From Actinomyces graevenitzii C83 (GTDB lineage Bacteria; Actinomycetota; Actinomycetes; Actinomycetales; Actinomycetaceae): DNA of 64,000 nucleotides. The stretch covers positions 1,051,327 through 1,115,326 of the forward strand of contig NZ_JH470338.1 in the NCBI RefSeq assembly GCF_000239695.1. The letters run 5' to 3'. The position numbers were made by a program, and so were the translations under genes. Shown here in pieces: positions 37,014-45,630 of the stretch. The notes beneath the pieces were generated by a model. It was not told the origin of the DNA. It saw only the letters and a program-made list of their open reading frames with translations, and searched no databases. Every line of letters starts with the position of its first letter. Position 1 is the stretch's first letter.

Positions 37014-37979
37014 GTGAAACGTACGCTCGCAACCACGCTAGCTTTTATCACATTAATGGCTGGAGCCATATGTGCACCTAGTGCTGTCGCCGCAGGTAGC
37101 ATTACCGCCAAACTTATCTACATTCTCGAAAAAGACGGCACTGCCTACGAGGCAATATCTCTTAGCAGCACTGACGGCGCTATTAATGACTCCAATTGCG
37201 ACGATATTGATGATTACACTGCCGACTTCAGCCAATCAGGCAGCAAAAACGAATGCATGTTTTACCAATACTACGATGAGAACGAATACCTTGCAGCCCT
37301 GTTAAGAACTCCCAATGGTTCAAAAAATAATATCAATTTCATGTTTATACCAAACTCGGTTTCCATGCGCGTTAAAATCGCAGCCGGGCTTGAGATAAAT
37401 GTAAACGACCTTAACGTTACTAGTACCGTGCTCGCCATCCCACTAAGGGCAAAAGTCACCACTAAGACACTTTCCCCTGTGGAAAGCAAAGACAATAAAT
37501 ATGCTTACTACACTTGGAATGGGAGCACTACTGAAACCGGTGCAGCTAGCGTAACAGGAACCATGGAACTGGCCGCCTCTGCAGATGGCGCCCCTACGAT
37601 CAACTCTGGCGCAAGTCCACAAAGCACCCCGTCTGCTACCGCCGATACCACCACTGACCTGACCAAGCGCTCTGGTAAGGCTTCGTCAGCTCCCCCAGTT
37701 TCAGCTGCCCCTACCGCACTGAGTGTCAAGAAAACCTCTAAGCAAACCGACAACAGTCTCTTACTTGCCATAATTGTTGGCGGCCTAGTTGCCACGATTG
37801 GGATCATGGCAACTGTTCTGCTTTCCAAGAGGCGCAAAAAGCCCGCCACACCTCGATACCCCTCCTCTGGTGGACCCAATAATCCACACTCCTATCCAGG
37901 CTCATCCCATAACGGACAAGCTTTCGTAGGCAGAGAGCAGCCACCTTACGGCAGCGGACCCAATTATCCACGCAGCTAA
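37014..37979 (+). CDS. Array protein 8 (class I): LppM-like ectodomain
   Basis: 321 residues from a GTG start with AAGGAGAAG upstream; earlier in-frame codons overlap the previous gene. Signal peptide 1-26; Cys in DSNCDDIDDY and NECMFYQY; terminal strands TTKTLSPVESKDNKYAYYTW; linker; helix 247-270; tail ending PPYGSGPNYPRS, the C-terminal motif shared with proteins 5 and 9. Confidence 0.8.
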   Translation: MKRTLATTLAFITLMAGAICAPSAVAAGSITAKLIYILEKDGTAYEAISLSSTDGAINDSNCDDIDDYTADFSQSGSKNECMFYQYYDENEYLAALLRTPNGSKNNINFMFIPNSVSMRVKIAAGLEINVNDLNVTSTVLAIPLRAKVTTKTLSPVESKDNKYAYYTWNGSTTETGAASVTGTMELAASADGAPTINSGASPQSTPSATADTTTDLTKRSGKASSAPPVSAAPTALSVKKTSKQTDNSLLLAIIVGGLVATIGIMATVLLSKRRKKPATPRYPSSGGPNNPHSYPGSSHNGQAFVGREQPPYGSGPNYPRS

Positions 37980-38028
37980 GTATCGGCAACCAGGCAACAA
38001 AATAGTCACTACCAGGGAAGGAAATGAC

Positions 38029-38943
38029 ATGCGTCGTAAATTGACAGCTTTAATGGCGCTTTTAATGCTGGCAGGCGCCGGTATGATCGCACCTACCGCC
38101 ACCGCACAGGAATACGAGGGATCATATGTAACCCAGCTTTCTAGCGACGGCACAATCACGGAATTCATTGCCGTTATGGGAGTAACTGAAGAAAGCTGCC
38201 AATCAACGACATACAAGCCCGTTTATGACGCTAAACGTAACGCTTGTTTGCTTGGACTGTCTTTTAAAGGCGAGCGGATCACCAAAGCTTTTACACTTAA
38301 GCTGACCTCAAATGGTGGTACTAGCTATTCATTTGAGTTCAGCACTCTTTCTGTCAGCGACTATGAAGCGGCTGCTCGCCAGGTATATCTGGGCCATAAC
38401 ATCAATATCACCAAGATCACTTTATCTCTACCTGTAGGTAGTGTTATCACCAATGGCAAAGGCAATGCTACAAAATTAGATGCTACAGACACTGACTCCT
38501 ATCGCTGGACCGAATACAGTCCGTTAATGTCAGTGAAGGGCACCACCACCCTCGATGCTTCTGTGGCAGGCTACTTAGCGGCTGGCACTTCCTCACCCAC
38601 GCCTACTCCCAGCACAACAACAGAATCTTCAACCCCCACCACTGCCACTTCAGCCATGCCCACTCAGAGCACTAGCGCCACAGCTCCGGCTAATGATTCA
38701 GGTTCCAACACTGGCTTGTATGCAGGTATCACCATTGCGGCAGTAGTAATTGCAGCGATCGCAATTGCCGCCGTCGTAATTATTAAGAAGAAGCAGAGCG
38801 CAACCCCCAGCTACACCCCCTATCCTGCCGCAAGTAGGCCTAGCATGAGAGCACCACTGACTCCTGGAGCACCTCAGCAACCGTATCAGCCCGGCCAGGG
38901 CCAGCCGCCTTATGGATCAGGGCCAAACTATCCACAGGCCTAA
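38029..38943 (+). CDS. Array protein 9 (class I): LppM-like ectodomain
   Basis: 304 residues. A second subgroup with the start MRRKLTALMALL. AAGGAAATG-type spacing (GAAGG, 8 bases before the ATG). Ectodomain with EESCQSTTYKPVYD and NACLLGLSF, then YSFEFSTLSVSDYEAAARQV; terminal strands SVITNGKG and YRWTEYS; linker rich in Thr/Ser/Pro; helix 225-252; basic KKKQS; tail ending PPYGSGPNYPQA. Confidence 0.8.
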   Translation: MRRKLTALMALLMLAGAGMIAPTATAQEYEGSYVTQLSSDGTITEFIAVMGVTEESCQSTTYKPVYDAKRNACLLGLSFKGERITKAFTLKLTSNGGTSYSFEFSTLSVSDYEAAARQVYLGHNINITKITLSLPVGSVITNGKGNATKLDATDTDSYRWTEYSPLMSVKGTTTLDASVAGYLAAGTSSPTPTPSTTTESSTPTTATSAMPTQSTSATAPANDSGSNTGLYAGITIAAVVIAAIAIAAVVIIKKKQSATPSYTPYPAASRPSMRAPLTPGAPQQPYQPGQGQPPYGSGPNYPQA

Positions 38944-39002
38944 AAAGCTAGCTGCATTGTGCGCTATGCTCTAAATAATCAATCATCCGAGGAGGGAACA
39001 TT

Positions 39003-40097
39003 ATGCGTCGCAAACTGACAGCATTAATGGCACTCTTAACACTGGCCGTCGCAGGCGCGATTGCACCCACTGCCGCCGCAGAAGAGCTGGAGGCAGAGTA
39101 TATAGCCGGCATGAAATCAGACGGCACATTCCTAGAGGGAATCTCTGTTTCAGGCGCCACCGCTGAGGATTGTAAGTCCTCAACATATCAGCCACTTTAT
39201 GATGAAAGCGACGGTACTTGCACGGTTGGTTATCAATATAAGCCAGAAAAACTTTATGGGGCGCTATCGATTCAATTAACTCCGCTGGGAGATAACAAGT
39301 ATTCCTTTAGGTTCACTGCCCTGTCTTTTTCCTCACTCAAGTCAGAAGCTGAAAGTCTGTTTTCTGGCCGCACACTAAACTTCACAAGCATCAGCCTTGG
39401 TATGCCTAAAGGCACCACCTTCTCATCCGGAGTAGAAAAGGCAACAAACGATAGTAATGATAAATACGATATTTATAGGTGGGATGATGTAAGCACCTCT
39501 ATTTATGTCAAGGGGACCACTACCTTAGATGCTTCTGCAGCACAATACATCACGGGGAATAGTGATCCTTCTGAAAGCGAATCGCCCACTCCCACACCCA
39601 CCACTGAGTCAGCCACCCCCAGCCCCACCAGCGAATCGGCTACTCCTAGTGCCACCGCCACCGCGTTGGCTAGCAACAAATCATCAGATTCCAACACTGC
39701 TTTGTACATTGGAATCGGCGTTGCTGTAGTGGTACTCGCAGCCGGCGCAATCACTGCAATTGTGCTTGTAAACAAGAAGAAGCAGCCTACTGGCCCCACT
39801 TATCCCGGCCCTTACCCAGGAGCTTACCCAGGTGGCCCGGGTGGTCCTGGCGCAGGCTTTGGCCCAACTGGCCCGGGTGCTCCCGGCACTGGCCCAGGCG
39901 CTCAGGGCGCAGGTTTTGGCGCACCTCAGGGCGGTTATCCAGGCGGTTACAGGCCCCAGCCTTCCTCAGGCCAGCAGCAGCCTTACCAGCCGCCGTCGGC
40001 ACCCTCAGCGCCAAGCAACCACGCCCCTTACAACCCCGGAAACCAGCCGCCGTCGGCACCTTACGGGCCTGGTAACGGGACCGGGGCAAACCACTAA
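39003..40097 (+). CDS. Array protein 10 (class I): LppM-like ectodomain, Gly/Pro/Ala tail
   Basis: 364 residues. MRRKLTALMALLTLAVAGAI nearly repeats protein 9, and the ectodomain has the same plan: EDCKSSTYQPLYDESDGTCT, YSFRFTALSFSSLKSEAE, then YRWDDVSTSIYVKGT. Linker with SATPSPTSES repeats; helix 230-255; tail of about 105 residues rich in Gly, Pro and Ala (GPGGPGAGFGPTGPGAPG) ending near PSAPYGPGNG. AGGAGG precedes the ATG. Confidence 0.8.
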   Translation: MRRKLTALMALLTLAVAGAIAPTAAAEELEAEYIAGMKSDGTFLEGISVSGATAEDCKSSTYQPLYDESDGTCTVGYQYKPEKLYGALSIQLTPLGDNKYSFRFTALSFSSLKSEAESLFSGRTLNFTSISLGMPKGTTFSSGVEKATNDSNDKYDIYRWDDVSTSIYVKGTTTLDASAAQYITGNSDPSESESPTPTPTTESATPSPTSESATPSATATALASNKSSDSNTALYIGIGVAVVVLAAGAITAIVLVNKKKQPTGPTYPGPYPGAYPGGPGGPGAGFGPTGPGAPGTGPGAQGAGFGAPQGGYPGGYRPQPSSGQQQPYQPPSAPSAPSNHAPYNPGNQPPSAPYGPGNGTGANH

Positions 40098-40154
40098 GGG
40101 GAGTTATCCCCCAAGAAAACTCAAGATATTTTTAGCCCTACGACACTAGGATAG

Positions 40155-40203
40155 AGCTGGGCCCGATCTATATAGAGATCTATAAGACCGAGCCCAGCTT
40201 TAC
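40155..40203 (+). terminator. Hairpin after array gene 10
   Basis: An 8-base stem AGCTGGGC (40155-40162) with GCCCAGCT (40192-40199) around a loop that itself can fold, followed by TTTA. A plausible terminator between genes 10 and 11. Confidence 0.55.
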
Positions 40204-40239
40204 TAGCCGCACCTGCGGCATACAGAAGAGGACACACAG

Positions 40240-41850
40240 ATGCGCGCAAGATTGTCAGCATTAACAGGAGTATTGGCACTCATACTTACCTGCTTACTTG
40301 CCCCTGCAGCAACTGCGGCAGACAGTTATGATGGCATTGCCATCACCATAATGGACAAGAAGGGAAGCATCAACCAGGGCATAATGATCTACGATGACAC
40401 TGGGTCATTGAGTAAATCTGATTGCCAGGCTAGCGGCGACTACCAAGCATACTTTTCGCCCAAATCCTCAGGCTCTACGTGCTTAATTTACAAGACCTAC
40501 AGTTCTACTTTGCCGCCTCTAGGGGTCACTGTCACCAATAAGACTTCTAGCTCTTATGACTTTACGTTTAAGGGCTATTCATACGTTCTTAACTCCATCG
40601 TAAAAGGCAAAAGCGGCTTAGATATCACGCTAGCGGGAACCATGCTCGGGGTTCCCAAGGGCTCAAGCGTTACTGCTGATGGAGCTGAAAAAATGAATGC
40701 CTCTAGCTCTGATATCTACGGCTGGGATACAGACACTTCTACTCCTGAAGCTTCAGGTACCGTCAACTTCAACGGTTCTAGTGGCGGTGGCTCCAACGGT
40801 GGCGGTGGCTCCAGTAGCAACGGCGACCTTGGTATCGGCGATCTGAATGGCAACTCCGGCGGCTCTGGCGGTTCTAAGAACTCCACCACTTCCCCCGCCC
40901 CCAGCGACTCGCCTACCAGCGATCAGAAGGGTGCCACCCCCGCGCCTAGCGCCACCTCAACTGCGCAGACCTCCAGCAGCTCTAGCTCCAGCTCTGACGA
41001 CGACGACAACACCACGCTTTACATCGTTGCCGCTGTTGTAGCCGTGATTGCGGTTATCGGCGTCATCGCCACCGTGCTAGTGGTCAAGAAGAACGGTAAG
41101 AAGAACAACCAGGCTAACTTCGGCCCCTACCCGGGCGCTCCCGGCACCGGCTTTGGCCCTAACGGCCCTGGATTTGGCGGCCCGGCTGGCCCCAGTGGCC
41201 CTGCTGGCCCCGGCTATGGTCCCAATAACTTTGGTGGTCCTGCTGGCCCCGGCGCCCCCGCTGGTGGCATGGGTACTGGTGGCCCCAACTATGGCGCTCC
41301 CAACGGCCCTGTAGGCGGACCCAATGGTCCGGTAAGTGGCCCCAACTACGGCGCTCCCAACGGCCCTGCTGGCGGCCCTAACTATGGTGGCCCTAACGCT
41401 CCGGCCGGCAACTCTGCTCCGGTAGCTCCTAGCGCTCCTGCAGCCCCTAGCTACCCGCAAGGCGGTTACCAGGGTGGCCCCGGTGCTGCTCAGGGTGGCC
41501 CCACCCAAAACGGCGCTGCCCAGGGCGGCTATCAGTCCCCGAGCCCGTCAGCTCCGTCAGCGGGATACGCGGCAGCTCCCTCAGCTCAGTCCGCTGCGGC
41601 CGGCAGCCCCTTTGCTGGCCAGCCCGCAACCCCGGCTCAGCCCGCAAGCCCCGCCCAGTCGGCTCCTTCCAGCTCAGCTGCCGACGACGTCGTCCTGCCC
41701 CCGCAGGTAACCCCCGCTCAGCCGCAGGATTACGACGCCGCGCCGGCAGCTGGTGGCGACGCTGAGGACTACTACCCCACTATCCGCCTGGGACAAGACG
41801 AGGGCCTGGCTCCCACTCGCCAGTACCCGAGTTTCAACCAGAACAACTAA
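40240..41850 (+). CDS. Array protein 11 (class I): LppM-like ectodomain with long Gly/Pro/Asn tail
   Basis: 536 residues. Signal peptide 1-27; ectodomain with KSDCQASGDY and STCLIYKTY, terminal strands VTADGAEKM and YGWDTDTS; a Gly/Ser-rich linker (GGGSNGGGGSS); helix 257-283 (LYIVAAVVAVIAVIGVIATV); a tail of about 250 residues, first GFGPNGPGFGGPAGP-like and NYGAPNGPAGG-like repeats, then Ala/Pro/Ser-rich, ending TRQYPSFNQNN. Close homolog in layout to protein 1, with a different tail composition. Confidence 0.8.
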   Translation: MRARLSALTGVLALILTCLLAPAATAADSYDGIAITIMDKKGSINQGIMIYDDTGSLSKSDCQASGDYQAYFSPKSSGSTCLIYKTYSSTLPPLGVTVTNKTSSSYDFTFKGYSYVLNSIVKGKSGLDITLAGTMLGVPKGSSVTADGAEKMNASSSDIYGWDTDTSTPEASGTVNFNGSSGGGSNGGGGSSSNGDLGIGDLNGNSGGSGGSKNSTTSPAPSDSPTSDQKGATPAPSATSTAQTSSSSSSSSDDDDNTTLYIVAAVVAVIAVIGVIATVLVVKKNGKKNNQANFGPYPGAPGTGFGPNGPGFGGPAGPSGPAGPGYGPNNFGGPAGPGAPAGGMGTGGPNYGAPNGPVGGPNGPVSGPNYGAPNGPAGGPNYGGPNAPAGNSAPVAPSAPAAPSYPQGGYQGGPGAAQGGPTQNGAAQGGYQSPSPSAPSAGYAAAPSAQSAAAGSPFAGQPATPAQPASPAQSAPSSSAADDVVLPPQVTPAQPQDYDAAPAAGGDAEDYYPTIRLGQDEGLAPTRQYPSFNQNN

Positions 41851-41864
41851 AACCAGGATTCACA

Positions 41865-42839
41865 GTGAATATGAATGCGCGCGCAGCTACAGCTAAAAGC
41901 CGCAAGCCGCTACGTAAACAAGCGCTGTTAGCACTGTCTGTAGCTGCGGCCGCGTGTCTGTGCGTTCCAAGCGCAGATGCAGCTGCCGCGCATACTTTCA
42001 CTGACGCTCCAAGTGCCGCAGTTAGCTCAACCCAGTTAGTCTCTAGCCAGCTAGTTTCTAACGGGTTGAGCAAAACTGGGCTCTCTACTGGGGTAGGCGA
42101 ACGCGTCGATAATTCAACCGGGCGTTCCAACATTCAGGCCCGTCGCGGCGGCGGTAGGGGCCGAGGCGGCAGAAGCCGCTCTTCTCGCAGGCGTTCAGGC
42201 TATCGTTCGGGCTATCGCACGCGTTACCACTACTACCATCACCACGGCTCCCGAAGCTCAAACTCGACCATGACTGATCGCACGGCCATGATCATGTTTG
42301 CATTATTGGCAGTGGTGCTCATTTTCGTCTTTGTATTTATCTGGCGTGCTCGCCAAAACGCCTACGAGCAGGACCAATACGCTCCTTACGGCAACGGACC
42401 GAGCGACTACAACCCTAATGGCTATTCGCCTGATGGCGCCTATAACGCGGGTGGATATTCTGCAGGAGGCTACTCTGACGGAAATTACTCTGCGGGTAAC
42501 TACGGCCAGACCGGTTATGGCCAAACTGGATACGACCAGGGCGGATACGACCAAGGCGGCTATGGCGCTGGTAGCTATGGGCAGGGCAGCTATAACGGCG
42601 GCAATTACGGCACCGGTAACTACGACGCCGGCAGTTACGATGGTCAAAACGGTTACGCCTCTAGTGGCTATGGCCAGGGTGGTTACAGTCAAGGTAACTA
42701 CGGCCAAGATGGCTATAACGCGGGTAGTTACAATGAAAACGGCTACTCACAAAACGGTTACGGCCAAAACAATAACTACAACCAAAATAATGGTTGGCAA
42801 AACTATGATCCCAAGGATTATGGTTGGAACACTAAGTAA
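41865..42839 (+). CDS. Array protein 12 (class II): Arg/Gly-rich exodomain and prion-like Gly/Tyr tail
   Basis: 324 residues. The N-terminus LRKQALLALSVAAAACLCVP matches the class II signal peptides. Outside: about 90 residues ending in an Arg/Gly box (ARRGGGRGRGGRSRSSRRRS) and HHHH-containing segment YHYYHHHGS. Helix 139-161 (MIMFALLAVVLIFVFVFIW). Cytoplasmic: about 155 residues dominated by GGY, GSY, NYGQ-type units with Gln/Asn, ending DPKDYGWNTK. Such sequences resemble RG-box and FUS-like low-complexity domains. No enzymatic domain. It follows protein 11 after 14 bases with CCAGGA upstream. Confidence 0.78.
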   Translation: MNMNARAATAKSRKPLRKQALLALSVAAAACLCVPSADAAAAHTFTDAPSAAVSSTQLVSSQLVSNGLSKTGLSTGVGERVDNSTGRSNIQARRGGGRGRGGRSRSSRRRSGYRSGYRTRYHYYHHHGSRSSNSTMTDRTAMIMFALLAVVLIFVFVFIWRARQNAYEQDQYAPYGNGPSDYNPNGYSPDGAYNAGGYSAGGYSDGNYSAGNYGQTGYGQTGYDQGGYDQGGYGAGSYGQGSYNGGNYGTGNYDAGSYDGQNGYASSGYGQGGYSQGNYGQDGYNAGSYNENGYSQNGYGQNNNYNQNNGWQNYDPKDYGWNTK

Positions 42840-42849
42840 AGTGTTCTAG

Positions 42850-42892
42850 CAGGGCTGGCGGAGTATTTGAGACTTAATACCCGCCAGCCCTG
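42850..42892 (+). terminator. Hairpin after array gene 12
   Basis: A 12-base stem CAGGGCTGGCGG (42850-42861) with CCGCCAGCCCTG (42881-42892), extended by GTATT/AATAC with one bulge. No T-run follows. Confidence 0.55.
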
Positions 42893-42952
42893 TGCTGTTA
42901 ATAGAATATACTGCATTCACAGTTGTTTGCAGTAACTCAATGAGGATGAGCA

Positions 42953-43792
42953 ATGATGCGTCGTATACTCAATGCGCTAATGGCGCTTAGCTTATTAGGC
43001 ACATGTGCAGCTTTGATGCCAGCCACATCTGCAGCAGATACAGAGCTAAGCGTCGCCTACGTTTACAAGCTGTTCCCTGACGGTTACACCCTAGAAGGTG
43101 TGCAGGTGATCGGCTCTGGTGTAACCAAAGAAAACTGCACTAAGACTAACGCTACGAGTCTTTTCCAAGTTGAGTATGGTCAGGAACAAGACCAGACTTT
43201 CTGCACTATTACCCGGGAAATTTTACCCAGCGACTCGCAAGCAATTAAGTTAACCCCACTGGGAGACAATAAGTACTCTTTGTCTTTTAAGAGCCTAGAT
43301 GTGCAGTATCTAGAAACGGCTAAAAAATATTTCCCAGACTACACGCTTACCACTAAATATGTGACGCTAAGCCTGCCGCAAGGATCTAGTCTAGATACCA
43401 AAACCTATGACTATACGCGCCCAATTCTTAACAACACCTTCATCGAATACGACTGGGCTACCTCTACCCCGAATGTAGAGGTTTCGGGGAGCGTAAAGCT
43501 AGATGCTACCGCTGCTACCTACTTCCGCGTATATGGGGGCGACTCCCCAACACCTACCCCTAGTGCAAGCAGCTATGCTACAACTGAGTCTGCTACACCA
43601 ACACTCACTACTAGCGCAGTGCAGTCTACTTCTTCCACTAAAGACAACACTGTCATGTATGTGTTGATAGCCGTTGTTGCGATTGGGGTAATTGCTGCAG
43701 TGTTGTGCGTGGTTCTTATTGCACGTAAAAACAAGGCAGCCAAGGCGGTTATGCCGCCGCCTGGTTATCCGAATTACCCGCCGCGCGTGTAG
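42953..43792 (+). CDS. Array protein 13 (class I): LppM-like ectodomain, short tail
   Basis: 279 residues; two adjacent ATGs (42953, 42956). Signal peptide 1-27; ectodomain with KENCTKTNAT and TFCTITREIL, KYSLSFKSLDVQYLETAKKY and the terminal EYDWATSTPN strand; helix 234-260 (VMYVLIAVVAIGVIAAVLCV); tail of about 20 residues MPPPGYPNYPPRV. Related to proteins 9, 10 and 18 by ITLTPLGDNKYS-type stretches. It is probably a single-gene unit between two hairpins. Confidence 0.78.
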   Translation: MMRRILNALMALSLLGTCAALMPATSAADTELSVAYVYKLFPDGYTLEGVQVIGSGVTKENCTKTNATSLFQVEYGQEQDQTFCTITREILPSDSQAIKLTPLGDNKYSLSFKSLDVQYLETAKKYFPDYTLTTKYVTLSLPQGSSLDTKTYDYTRPILNNTFIEYDWATSTPNVEVSGSVKLDATAATYFRVYGGDSPTPTPSASSYATTESATPTLTTSAVQSTSSTKDNTVMYVLIAVVAIGVIAAVLCVVLIARKNKAAKAVMPPPGYPNYPPRV

Positions 43793-43804
43793 CTACTGAC
43801 GGTT

Positions 43805-43838
43805 AGGTTGTGCCTGGCTATATGGCCAGGTACAACCT
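43805..43838 (+). terminator. Hairpin after array gene 13
   Basis: A 14-base stem (43805-43818 with 43825-43838, one G-T pair) with a 6-base loop. No T-run. Confidence 0.55.
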
Positions 43839-43870
43839 CTAACTAAATCACTACTACCTCAGGAACAGCC

Positions 43871-44800
43871 GTGAGCACATTTTTGCCCATATCTGCAGCT
43901 AAATTAAATACGCCGCTTCGCAAACACGCTTTGCTGGCCTTGGCCACTGCTGCAGCTGTATGCCTGTGTGTTCCCGGCGCTGGTGCTAGCGTTGTACGCA
44001 CTGCTGTCAGCTCAATTTCAAGCGGCTCAGTAAGCAGTAGCCAGTCAAGTTCTAGCTTAACCACAGCAATTGGCCGCAGCGTGGCTCCGGCACGCCGTGG
44101 AGGCAGCAGTGGAGGTTCAAGCAGTCACAGCTCCTCTAGTTCTTCTTCGCGCCGCAGTTCGAGTTCTGGGCGTTCCAGCTCCCGCTCTAGCGGTTCGCGC
44201 TCTGGAAGTTCTAGTTCTGGACACTCTAGCTCTAGAAGTTCTTCACGTCGCAGTTCAAAGGGCTCCAGTTCAGGATCTTCTCGCCGTAGTTCAAGTTCTG
44301 GGCGTTCTAGTTCACGTTCTAGCAGCTCCCGCTCTGGAAACTCCAGCTCGCGTGGATATTCAGGGTCCAACTCTGGCAGCTCTAGCTCACAGGGGTACTC
44401 GGGTAACTCCAGTTCACAAGGCTACTCCGGCAACTCAAATTCACAGGGGTACTCAGGGTCTAACTCTGGTAGCTCCAGCTCACGCGGCTATTCCGATCCT
44501 TACTCAAGCAACTCAGGATCTCAGGGTTACTCTGATTCTTATTCAGGTAATTCCAACTCGCAGGGTTATTCAAACTCGCGCTCAGGCAGTTCTAATTACT
44601 ACAACCGCTACGGCAACAATTACTATAACAACTATTACTATGACGACTACGACGACTACTACAATTACCACCGCTATGACGACAGTGAGGGACTAGGAAT
44701 CGAATTTTCAAAGCGCACGTCTTTAATCATATTAGCTGTATTAGTAGGTTTAGTAGTATTGGGTACCGTAGCTAAAGGCGTGAGCGAAGCCTTGCCATAA
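43871..44800 (+). CDS. Array protein 14 (class II): Ser/Arg-rich secreted protein with C-terminal anchor
   Basis: 309 residues from a GTG with AGGAA upstream. Class II signal peptide LRKHALLALATAAAVCLCVP; a spacer TAVSSISSGSVSSSQS; then about 90 residues of Ser/Arg repeats such as SSSSGRSSSRSSSRRSS, followed by QGYSGNS and RGYSGSN units and a Tyr/Asn/Asp stretch (YYNRYGNNYYNNYYYDDYDD). One helix near the C-terminus (283-305). The SR region lies outside the cell. Very low complexity and easily varied by recombination. Function unknown. Confidence 0.75.
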   Translation: MSTFLPISAAKLNTPLRKHALLALATAAAVCLCVPGAGASVVRTAVSSISSGSVSSSQSSSSLTTAIGRSVAPARRGGSSGGSSSHSSSSSSSRRSSSSGRSSSRSSGSRSGSSSSGHSSSRSSSRRSSKGSSSGSSRRSSSSGRSSSRSSSSRSGNSSSRGYSGSNSGSSSSQGYSGNSSSQGYSGNSNSQGYSGSNSGSSSSRGYSDPYSSNSGSQGYSDSYSGNSNSQGYSNSRSGSSNYYNRYGNNYYNNYYYDDYDDYYNYHRYDDSEGLGIEFSKRTSLIILAVLVGLVVLGTVAKGVSEALP

Positions 44801-44835
44801 TTTTTCGAGCGAAAATATCTACAGATAATTTAAAT

Positions 44836-45318
44836 ATGCAACTTCGCAAACACGCTTTACTGGCCTTGGTCACTGCTGCAGCCGTATGCCTGTGCGTCCC
44901 TAGTGCCGGTGCCAGCGTTGCACGCACTGCCGTTGGCTCACTCCCCTTAGTGGCTGGCGGCCAGTCAGCTTCTGTTACGACCACAGCTATTGGTCGTAAC
45001 TGGGTCCCCACGCGTGGCCACGGTGGTGGCCATGGCGGTGGTCACGGCGGTGGTCACGGTGGTGGTCATAGTGGTGGGCACAGCTCAGGGCACTCCAGAT
45101 CAGGTTCTTCGCATCGTAGCTCTAAGCAGCGGCACTTTCGCTCAGGTTACGTAGGCTCTAGCTACAGCGACTACGACGACGACGAAGGCGGCCTAACCTA
45201 TAGCGACGAAGCAGAGACAGAGATTACAAAGCTTACAGTTTTAGCCGTGTCAGTTGCAGGGGCAGCAGGCTTAGGACTGTATCGCTTAGGTAAATCCCTG
45301 GACGCTAAAGAGCTTTAA
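44836..45318 (+). CDS. Array protein 15 (class II): Gly/His-repeat protein
   Basis: 160 residues from the ATG at 44836 (MQLRKHALLALVTAAAVCLC). Upstream in-frame codons (ISTDNLN) align with those of proteins 14, 16 and 17, so this gene seems to have lost its original start. After the signal peptide come five HGGG/HSGG-type repeats (GHGGGHGGGHGGGHGGGHSG), a Ser/Arg/His part, an acidic YSDYDDDEGG stretch and a helix (132-150). The His/Gly repeats could bind metal. The gene lies 35 bases after gene 14. Confidence 0.72.
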   Translation: MQLRKHALLALVTAAAVCLCVPSAGASVARTAVGSLPLVAGGQSASVTTTAIGRNWVPTRGHGGGHGGGHGGGHGGGHSGGHSSGHSRSGSSHRSSKQRHFRSGYVGSSYSDYDDDEGGLTYSDEAETEITKLTVLAVSVAGAAGLGLYRLGKSLDAKEL

Positions 45319-45343
45319 AGTCTGGCGGTGAGTTAGGTGTGGA

Positions 45344-45630
45344 GGCGGGGATAATTCCCCGATGACTGCCTCTAGAGCGACGGTTATTCTGATTAGGAAC
45401 TAGTTTTAACTACATCAGTACTACTTCAGGAATAACCGTGAGTGCGCTTTCACCCATGTTTGCGACCAAATTAAATACACAACATAGCAAGCACATGTTA
45501 CTGGCTTTGGTTACTGTCGCAGCCGCATCTCTGTGTGTTCCTAGTGCTGGCGCCAGTGCTGTAAGCAGTTCTATTACCCCAATCTCAAGCAGCTCAGTAA
45601 GCGGCAGTCAATCAACTTCTGTTGTGAGCA
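45344..45630 (+). repeat. Direct repeat copy 1 of the array gene 16/17 duplication
   Basis: From GGCGGGGATAATTCCCC through the start codon of gene 16 and its first 60 codons, the sequence is repeated 572 bases later (45916 onward) with few mismatches and no indels over at least the first 100 bases. It includes a small palindrome, GGGGATAATTCCCC. Confidence 0.85.

Noticed and set aside
42298..42849. A 183-codon frame within array gene 12
   Set aside because: Out-of-frame reading of the Gly/Tyr repeats; no start signals.
44125..44370. A Glu/Leu-rich minus-strand frame opposite array gene 14
   Set aside because: Complement of the Ser/Arg repeats, so a composition artefact.
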